Shown here: positions 57,216 to 64,000 of the stretch, in pieces
How positions within the stretch are numbered: the stretch's first letter is position 1
Layout of the letters: each line of letters begins with the position of its first letter
Source of the DNA: Effrenium voratum
Taxonomy: Eukaryota > Sar > Dinophyceae > Suessiales > Symbiodiniaceae
Assembly (NCBI GenBank): GCA_963377175.1
Contig: CAUJNA010002746.1
Location: 744,870 to 808,869 of the forward strand
DNA length: 64,000 bases
Direction: 5' to 3'
Translations under genes and position numbers: made by a program
Notes under the pieces: model-generated
What the model saw: the letters and a program-made list of their open reading frames with translations, nothing else
What the model was told of the DNA's origin: nothing
Databases searched by the model: none

Positions 57216-58795
57216 GCAGATTGCAAATGTGTTGCCTTACTTCTTCGTACATTCCATGCATTCTTGTCTGCCCAACTCTCATTATCATGCTGTCAGCTCA
57301 ATACTTACCAGCAGCCCCTCCGGACTCCTGGCTCAAACACCAGCTGTTCATTTGGCAGGCTGAGACAGGAAGAGGTGAGTGCAACATGCACCACCTCTGC
57401 TGGAGAGACGCCTGCCAAACTACGGTACCCTCAAAACTCAGAAACCTGTCGCAAGACTGCTTCTTGGCGCATTGCATGCATTCTTGTCTGCCCAACTCTC
57501 ATCATCATGCTGTCAGTTCAATACTTACCAACAGCCCCTCCGGACTCCTGGCTCAAACACCAGCTGTTCATTTGGCAGGCTGAGACAGGAAGAGGTCGGT
57601 GCAACATGCACCACCTCTGCTGGAGAGACGCCTGCCGAACTACGGTACCCACAAAACTCAGCAGCCTGTCGCAAGACTGCTTCTTGGCGCATTGCATGCA
57701 TTCTTGTCTGCCCGACTCTCATCATCATGCTGTCAGCTCAATACTTACCAGCAGCCCCTCCGGACTCCTGGCTCAAACACCAGCTGTTCATTTGGCAGGC
57801 TGAGACAGGAAGAGGTGAGTGCAACATGCACCACCTCTGCTGGAGAGACGCCTGCCGAACTACGGTACCCTCAAAACTCAGAAACCTGTCGCAAGACTGC
57901 TTCTTGGCGCATTGCATGCATTCTTGTCTGCCCGACTCTCATCATCATGCTGTCAGCTCAATACTTACAAGCGGCCCCTCCGGACTGTTCATTTGGCAGG
58001 CTGAGCCAGCACAAAAAAGGTCGATGCAACATGCACCACCTCTGCTGGAGAGACGCCTGCCGAACTACGGTACCCACAAAACTCAGCAGCCTGTCGCAAG
58101 ACTGCTTCTTGGTGCATTGCATTCTTGTCTGCCCAACTTTCATCATCATGCTGTCAGCTCAATACTTACCAGCAGCCCCTCCGGACTCCTGGCTCAAACA
58201 CCAGCTGTTCATTTGGCAGGCTGAGACAGGAAGAGGTGAGTGCAACATGCACCACCTCTGCTGGAGAGACGCCTGCCAAACTACGGTACCCTCAAAATTC
58301 AGAAACCTGTCGCAAGACTGCTTCTTGGCGCATTGCATGCATTCTTGTCTGCCCGACTCTCATCATCATGCTGTCAGCTCAATACTTACCAGCAGCCCCT
58401 CCGGACTCCTGGCTCAAACACCAGCTGTTCATTTGGCAGGCTGAGACAGGAAGAGGTGAGTGCAACATGCACCACCTCTGCTGGAGAGACGCCTGCCGAA
58501 CTACGGTACCAAAAAAACTCTGCAGCCTGTCGCAAGACTGCTTCTTGGCGCATTGCATGCATTCTTGTCTGCCCAACTCTCATCATCATGCTGTCAGTTC
58601 AATACTTACCAACAGCCCCTCCGGACTCCTGGCTCAAACACCAGCTGTTCATTTGGCAGGCTGAGACAGGAAGAGGTCGGTGCAACATGCACCACCTCTG
58701 CTGGAGAGACGCCTGCCGAACTACGGTACCCTCAAAACTCAGAAACCTGTCGCAAGACTGCTTCTTGGCGTATTGCATGCATTCTTCTCGCAAAA
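57215..58795. repeat. Tandem array of seven 220-bp monomers
   Basis: CGGACTCCTGG (or CGGACTG in the shortened unit) recurs near 57321, 57541, 57761, 57981, 58182, 58402 and 58622. Units are nearly identical; the fourth has lost about 20 bp. Each unit has one plus-strand TGA, and 220 is 1 modulo 3, so plus-strand frames run about three units (up to 281 codons). Minus-strand CTG|GTAAGTATTG and plus-strand GAG|GTGAGTGC look like splice donors. Confidence 0.95.
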
Positions 58796-59224
58796 AGCGA
58801 CATATACATGCCCGCTAAGATACCCTCTCACCTGTATCAGCGGGCTTGCCCTGTCCCAATCTCTGAACACTTGCCGGAAACCTTGCCACATCTTCCGACG
58901 CAAAGCCATGGCTGCGGAAAATCATTTTTTGGAATCCTTTCTCTAATGCTAAAGGAAACCGGCGTTCAAGTGACAAAGTAGTCATCAGAATGGTTCACTG
59001 TGTTATCACGGGAAGGGCTATTTCCCACAGTCATGTGCTAAGCCTAACCAAGTGCAAGCCTAATACTAGCCTTATCCAACCAAACCGAACCCAATCAAAT
59101 CCTAGAAATCCTAGCCTGGCCCCAACCCTATGCCAATCTAACCCTAAGCCAACCAAATTTCAGTAGGAACCCGATCAAAAGTAGTTGGGGGACACAAATC
59201 CCAACCTACCTGGTGTCCACCTAC

Positions 59225-59335
59225 ACCCATATGGGTGTCTTTTGGTGGTGGTACCCCTTTTTGGGTTTGTTTCAAACGGAAACCAAAAGGAACCCCGATG
59301 CCATTTTGGGGGTCCCCTAAAAACAGACACCCCTC
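59225..59335. repeat. Family A dispersed repeat (forward), full-length with flanks
   Basis: Begins GGGTGTCTTTTGGTGGTGG, then TACCCCTTTTTGGG, TTTGTTTCAAACGGAAACC, AAAAGGAACCCCGATGCC, ATTTTGGGGGTCCCC and ends AAAAACAGACACCC. Outer GGGTGTCT...AGACACCC forms an 8-bp terminal inverted repeat. Confidence 0.78.
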
Positions 59336-59430
59336 TGTCAGAACCGTGCCGGTCGGTTTCCAAGACGCGGGCGCCTGGGCGCTGGCAATGTCCCGCAGCA
59401 TCAGCACCTTCTGCCCAGCGACAGACCTCC
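59335..59430 (-). CDS. Exon candidate
   Basis: GC3-rich minus frame reading RRSVAGQKVLMLRDIASAQA then PASWKPT. Confidence 0.42.
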
Positions 59431-60114
59431 GAGCCAGGCACTCGGAAACGTGCCCCGATGAGGTGTTCCTTGACTCCTCGCTCTAACCGCCCCATTCGGA
59501 CCCGTCGTTTTCCAGCGCACTGGTTTGTGATGTCGACCACCTGTATGGCCCTAGCTGGTTTGGGGAGTGTTCTCTCGTTTTGCACCGAATTCAGTATGCT
59601 ACCCAAACATGGTCTGCCTGGCCTTTACTGTAGTCTTCCGTAAATAAAGGCAGTCGCTCATATGGGCGCTTAAATGCATTTGAAATGGGCTCTATTGCTA
59701 TAGTGAGTTCTGAAGTCCGAGGGACGAGGTTGCTCGCGCCCTTTCATTTTGGGCAAAGTATGATTCCCAAACCAAAAACAAGGAAGCCCGCTTATAATTA
59801 CGGACCTTCATCATGGGCTACATTGCTAATTTTACCGCGTTGCCATCCGCAAGCAAAGGGCCCAAACACAATTTGACGCTGGGCGCCATCAAAGGGTGTG
59901 ATTCGTGAAAGGTCCCTTCGGGCTCTTTCAAGGATGTGAGGCTGCCACGTGCAAGGGAAAGTCAGACTTGGCTCCGTTTATGTCCCTTTGAACATCACCT
60001 CACCAAAAGGAAACTCACCCTAAATTGACAACAAAACGCCCCACCGATATGTGGTCTATTACAGCATTCATGGGGTTTCATCGATCCCAACTGCCTCTGG
60101 TTTTTGTGAGCATC

Positions 60115-60235
60115 AAGGAACCCGGCGGCCCGCGGATGCGCACCCGATGGAGTGCCGGCCCTGGGAGGTGTCCCAGATGCGGTTGCTGGGGAAGAAAGGC
60201 CTCGCGCAAGCGAAAAGGGGCTGGGGGGGCTGGCG
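60115..60235 (+). CDS. Exon candidate, plus strand
   Basis: Frame reads RPADAHPMECRPWEVSQMRL then LGKKGLAQAK with high GC3. Strand is less sure than position. Confidence 0.33.
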
Positions 60236-60548
60236 AAACTTGTTGGGGGTCCCCAATCAGGAGCTTTCTCAAAGGGCGGTTTTGGGGTTCCATCTTAGTC
60301 TGTAGAGCCCCAAAATTCATGAATAAGCTTGGCAACCAAAGAGGCAAATGGATGACTGTGATACCAAAGTGGTCGCTTCCCATCCACATGACTTTGATTC
60401 ACGAAGATTCCCTTGGCATCAAAATGGCAAACTCAAGCCACCCATCTTCCGCAACCATAACTCTAAGGAGATGGTTTCTGCTTGGGCTCCGAACAACCGG
60501 GTTCGCAGGCACTGGTAGCGTTGTGTGTGTGTGTGTGTCGTTTTTCAG

Positions 60549-60602
60549 GACCCCTCTGGCAAAGGCAAAAGGAACATGCTCACGATTCTCTTGGGCAAGG
60601 AC
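60549..60602 (+). CDS. Exon candidate, plus strand
   Basis: A GT-rich tract then TTTTTCAG|G acceptor is followed by DPSGKGKRNMLTILLGKDPR. The polypyrimidine-like lead-in supports the plus strand. Confidence 0.42.
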
Positions 60603-60859
60603 CCAAGGTGCTATCAGACACCTCCCCCGTGGTTCGGATTGGTTTGGAGCTTGCGGGGTAAGGGGTACCTTCCTCTGGTTTCCACAGGTTTCCTCCAAAT
60701 CAGACCCTGACTTTCTTCGGGAGGTTGGACTCGGACTCGCGTGAAGTGCCCAACTGGTTTTCACGAAGTGTCTTCAAATTCTTAATCTGTTTAATACAAA
60801 CAAAGTGGTGTTTCATTGCTTTTGAACAAACAAAACGCATCCCTTTTTGGTTGCTTCGC

Positions 60860-61005
60860 TTCAGCCCCAGGCATCCACTCAGGCACCGCCGTCAGCACCC
60901 GCAGCACCCCCGTGGAGGTTCCCGCAGTGACGATGCCGAAGCTGGCGACTCGAGTCCGCGGCTTGGCGCTGATCCCAGCGGGATTGAGAGGCAAGGGGGG
61001 TGTTT
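60860..61005. CDS. Exon candidate, strand unresolved
   Basis: Both strands are GC3-rich. Minus reads AGISAKPRTRVASFGIVTAG, TSTGVLRVLTAVPEWMPG; plus reads GIHSGTAVSTRSTPVEVPAV, TMPKLATRVRGLALIPAGL. Confidence 0.38.
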
Positions 61006-61255
61006 GTTTTCATGTGTCAAAAGGAAATTTGAAGTTCAATTCCCCGAAATCCAAATCAGTTCAGGGTAACCTCAAAAAGCAAAACCCATCGGAAACGGCC
61101 CCCCCTCTTTTTTGGGAGATACCCACATTTGTGGCCTTATGAAACGACTTAGGACATACAGGTCAATTTGACGGGTCTTGATTCTTCCGAGCAATTTAGC
61201 ACCCAAGTCTTCTAAACAGGGACCCTAGTCTGGACTCAACGCGGACGGTCATTTC

Positions 61256-61513
61256 AGCGACACTGGAAATGCGGAGTGGACGACCCTCACAAACATTGAC
61301 CGCACAAAAATAGTGCTCTTTGGACGACCCCACAGAAATGGACATGCGCCCGCGGCCCTCTCAAACCAAGCCAGCATCACTCTGCCCCTGCTTGCTGCAT
61401 TCGACTCAGCCTCGCAGCATGACACCCCAGAAAGGATTGAACATGACACGGGCAGCAAGTTCATCTGCTACCTAGAAGCTTCTAGGAATCTGCTAGTAGC
61501 TCTGTTGCACTAG
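61256..61513 (+). CDS. Terminal exon candidate, plus strand
   Basis: After TTTCAG| the plus frame runs RHWKCGV in one frame, or in the preferred frame DTGNAEWTTLTNIDRTKIVL, FGRPHRNGHAPAALSNQASI, TLPLLAAFDSASQHDTPERI, EHDTGSKFICYLEASRNLLV and ends at a stop. The minus strand is also open. Not recognised. Confidence 0.4.
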   Translation, partial: SDTGNAEWTTLTNIDRTKIVLFGRPHRNGHAPAALSNQASITLPLLAAFDSASQHDTPERIEHDTGSKFICYLEASRNLLVALLH

Positions 61514-61564
61514 CCAAGCCCATCTGCATCCAACCATAGCCAAGTCACAATTAGAAGCACCCAA

Positions 61565-61645
61565 AACCCCATGACTTTGGGTTCTACTAACATGGTGCTA
61601 AGGGTTTAGATCGGCCTCATGACAACCCCCAATTGAACCAGGTAG
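61565..61645. repeat. Family B dispersed repeat, copy 2
   Basis: CATGACTTTGGGTTCTAC, TAACATGGTGCTAAGG, CCCCCAATTGAACCAGG: same order as 18485-18575. Confidence 0.6.
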
Positions 61646-62208
61646 TAGAACTACCGCGTACTAAAATGACAAGGGGTTTTGGGTGCTACCAGTTGGGAAT
61701 AAACTTGAATGGGCCCTTCGTAGACAGAAATACCTGGTTGACACCTGGCAGGAGGGGTTTGGAAGACTACCTTCCCTTTGCGATATCCACTTTTGATTGT
61801 TGGAAAGAGGGTAACATTCCCAGCCCCTAATGGAGAACTGGATGATCTGATGTTTGCCATATGAGGTTCGATCAACACAGACTAGTAAGCAACTGCGAAG
61901 GCCGGTAGCTTTCGTATACCCATTACGGAAATCTAAGAACGTTTTGAACTGCCCCCAAACCACTACCCCCAGGGAAATATATCCTTTACATTGATGCTAC
62001 GCATTTGTATATATATATATATATATACATATATTCATATGTATGTACATGTCTATAGATAGACAATATGGTCACACGCACACAACCACGAACTTCATGT
62101 CTATCAGTATTGCGCTGAAACCATGTAAGAACAAAGATGGCTTCCAGTGCTTTGCTGCAAACTACAGCAACTGTTCTGCAAGCCTCAAATTCATAACGGA
62201 CTTGGTTC

Positions 62209-62568
62209 TTGAAACTGTGTGATATTGTGTTAAAAAAAAGCCCATGCAAACACTGTTTTTGCAATGCTTGTGAGGCACTACCAAGAAACAAAGGAGTGGT
62301 ATGCATTGTCCATTGTTGTATGAATGAGTTTGAATGCAAAGGTTGGGAGGCACCTGTGTCACCTTGGTCTAAAGAGTCTAAAGACAACACGGAAAAGGAC
62401 GCACAAAACCCAGAGAAGTTTTGGTTTGGCAGAAGCATGTTATCGTGTTGTTGTTCCAAGGGTTTGTTTGGCTATTTTGTGTTTCTGTTTGGCTTTTGGA
62501 AGGATACGGGCAAAGAACCAAAAACACTCAAGCCGTTGTTCGATTTTGTAGATGCTCAGTCGTTTTGA
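62209..62568 (+). CDS. Low-confidence 119-codon frame, Cys-rich
   Basis: Plus-strand ATG frame with CKHCFCNAC and VHCCMNEFEC clusters and a charged middle (SKESKDNTEKDAQNPEKFW). Low GC3 and a poor setting (AT-rich, no clear splice sites); a minus frame overlaps it. It may be chance. Confidence 0.22.
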   Translation: MKLCDIVLKKSPCKHCFCNACEALPRNKGVVCIVHCCMNEFECKGWEAPVSPWSKESKDNTEKDAQNPEKFWFGRSMLSCCCSKGLFGYFVFLFGFWKDTGKEPKTLKPLFDFVDAQSF

Positions 62569-63499
62569 TCGGAAAACTAAACAAAAACCAACAAAACTTG
62601 AGGAAGACCCAAAAACACATTGGGGAAAGCAAATAAAAATAAGAAACCGAGAGCAATCGTTGGTTGTTTTGTTGGTTGGCCCAGTGTGTGTTTGTTTCCT
62701 CGAGTTAGTTGGTTGCCTGTGCTCTCCAACCAACAAAGCAAAGCTCTCGAGGCTTGTGTGGCTTCGTGGTTATACTACAAAAGCAAAAATATAAAAGAAA
62801 CAAAAGCCGCTGGAAAACCAACCGAAGATTGCTCTGAGGATGTTGCTGTTGGGTCTCTGCCGCGGAAAGCAAGTGGGTATCTGCCCAAATAAGATCCGGA
62901 GTCATCCGGAGCAGCTCGGAGATTCCAGGAGGGTTCCGGGGGTTGCTATTGCCGATACCTCCTGGGCTTGCAGTATGTCTTGTCAGCCTCAAGTTGCTGC
63001 TTTGCTTCCCGTGTGCATATGTCTATACTTTCCAGGATCTCTTTGTTCAATGCTTTTCCCATTCCGGGCTGCCACGATGCCTCACGCGTATTCCTGGTAA
63101 TACCGCCAAATGTCCATCATATGCCGGAACTACGCTTCCACCAAAGTAGACACATGCTACGCATATAGTATATAGTAGGTTCTCATTGGAGATAGCCACA
63201 GCATGCCAGCATTGTACTGGAACAGTTGAAATTTACGTATGCTGTGCCAGAATTCTCAGGGGCCAAAATACGAAGCCCTACTGCACAGTGGCTTATCTTT
63301 GTTACTGCCCCACTTGTCGATGCAGCTATGATTGATACCATCGTGCCTGGGGTAAGCAGCTAAAGGCTGATAATCCTTCACCAAGTCTGGAGTGATAGAT
63401 ATATGCTCGGAAAGTTGGTCATAACATGCGACAAATCTAGTAAGGCTATGCTGCATACATTCCAGGAGAAATACGATTATTAACTGCAGAAGGTGCATA

Positions 63500-63780
63500 T
63501 TCAATATTTGCTAGAAGCAATTAATATAAATGAAACTTGATAAGTATATGGTTCCAATATATTTATTTATATATATTTAAAAAAGAGAGGGAAACAAAAA
63601 AGCATGGACAAGGTGGCCTTGGTCCTCAATTGTCCCAGCCCAAAAAAATGCTGCGCATGTTTGTCACGGCAGGGGCGTGAGCATGTACATAACATTATAC
63701 ATGCAAAGTATACATATATAATATGCATATGTGTAATACGTATATTATATATGCATAAGCAATATAACAGTGGTTTTTTG
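63500..63780. other. AT-rich stretch with TA-rich microsatellite-like runs
   Basis: ATATATTTATTTATATATATT near 63555-63580 and repeated TATACAT/ATATGCAT at 63695-63765. No exon signal. Confidence 0.55.
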
Positions 63781-63814
63781 TCCCAGTCACGGTCCTCGGG
63801 GTAGCTTCGGTGGG

Positions 63815-63895
63815 GTGGACTTCGTTGAATTGACTGTCCAAGGCACGACTCCGCCACCAGCTTGATGCGAGCCTCCCCCCCGAAGAACACCTCCG
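63815..63895 (-). CDS. Exon candidate
   Basis: After TTCGGAG|G the minus frame reads VFFGGEARIKLVAESCLGQS then IQR, GC3-rich. Not recognised. Confidence 0.42.
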
Positions 63896-63947
63896 AACGC
63901 GCAGATATGCTTCAAAGCCATGCGGGCAACAGGGCTGTTGGGAAGCA

Positions 63948-63975
63948 AAAACACACACACACACACACACACAGA
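63948..63975. repeat. (CA)n microsatellite
   Basis: About 13 CA units near the window end. Confidence 0.95.
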
Positions 63976-64000
63976 ACAAACACGTTGGGCCCAAAAAACA

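Noticed and set aside
57108..58981. Plus-strand 170-281 codon frames as a repeat protein gene
   Set aside because: The frame rotates with every 220-bp unit, so no constant repeat peptide results; the openness is explained by one stop per unit.
1..64000. CRISPR array, bacterial operon or prophage
   Set aside because: No regular 24-40 bp repeats with unique spacers; no long bacterial-type genes or ribosome-binding sites; spliced genes are demonstrated by in-phase exon joining.
1..64000. Autonomous retroelement or DNA transposon
   Set aside because: I found no frame with recognisable reverse transcriptase, integrase or transposase motifs on either strand; all mobile-looking repeats here appear non-autonomous.

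Overview
This window reads as nuclear DNA from a complex eukaryote, most likely a dinoflagellate (Suessiales/Symbiodiniaceae-like; this is an inference). Four things point there. (1) I could join 25 short GC3-rich exons into three complete, phase-consistent reading frames, plus the end of a fourth. Of the 22 introns in the three complete genes, about 12 begin with GC, 6 with GA and only 4 with GT, and all end in AG followed by G in the next exon. GC/GA donors with AG|G acceptors are a known dinoflagellate trait. (2) Nearly all exon-like segments from 2.8 to 52.9 kb lie on the minus strand, like a unidirectional gene cluster. (3) Degenerate TTTAGGG-type repeats occur inside the window. (4) Simple repeats, satellites and dispersed elements fill most of the non-coding DNA. 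There are no bacterial operons, ribosome-binding sites or CRISPR arrays.

Layout. 1-2640: ACAT/ACATT microsatellite. 2.8-9.4 kb: minus-strand exons, including a six-exon gene for a 150-residue single-pass membrane protein (3974-6722). 9.98-10.4 kb: AGCG/AGGC repeats. 11.26-13.23 kb: a four-exon gene for a 108-residue glycine-rich membrane protein. 13.85-15.31 kb: AACC satellite. 15.3-16.8 kb: minus-strand exons ending in a C-terminus with two CxxC pairs. 17.6-18.3 kb: ATT/AT repeats. 18.6-25.1 kb: minus-strand exon fragments in repeat-rich DNA. 25.19-27.49 kb: a composite repeat bounded by identical 147-bp direct repeats. 27.7-30.0 kb: more minus-strand exons.

The best-supported gene is at 30177-42105 (minus): 15 exons encoding a 487-residue serine hydrolase of the class C beta-lactamase/EstB family (SxxK, HTSG, WxY, HWGGAGG motifs) with a Lys/Arg-rich tail. 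One of its introns holds a perfect 91-bp palindrome. 43-52.9 kb: further minus-strand exon candidates, a GATAA-type microsatellite and an AT-rich gap at 49-50.5 kb. 53.0-57.1 kb: 16 tandem copies of a ~270-bp monomer with a 1051-bp higher-order period. 57.2-58.8 kb: seven copies of a 220-bp monomer. 59-64 kb: sparse exons on both strands, so the coding strand may switch near the arrays.

A short dispersed repeat (family A; core GGGTACCCTTTT, then GGTTTAAAGGGAAACC, then CCATTTTGGGGGTCCC) recurs about 20 times, mostly inside introns. It looks like an intron-associated mobile element and, together with the splice sites, is the most interesting biology here. Most remaining exon candidates are fragments whose proteins I do not recognise. 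Their edges are approximate and they need transcript evidence.
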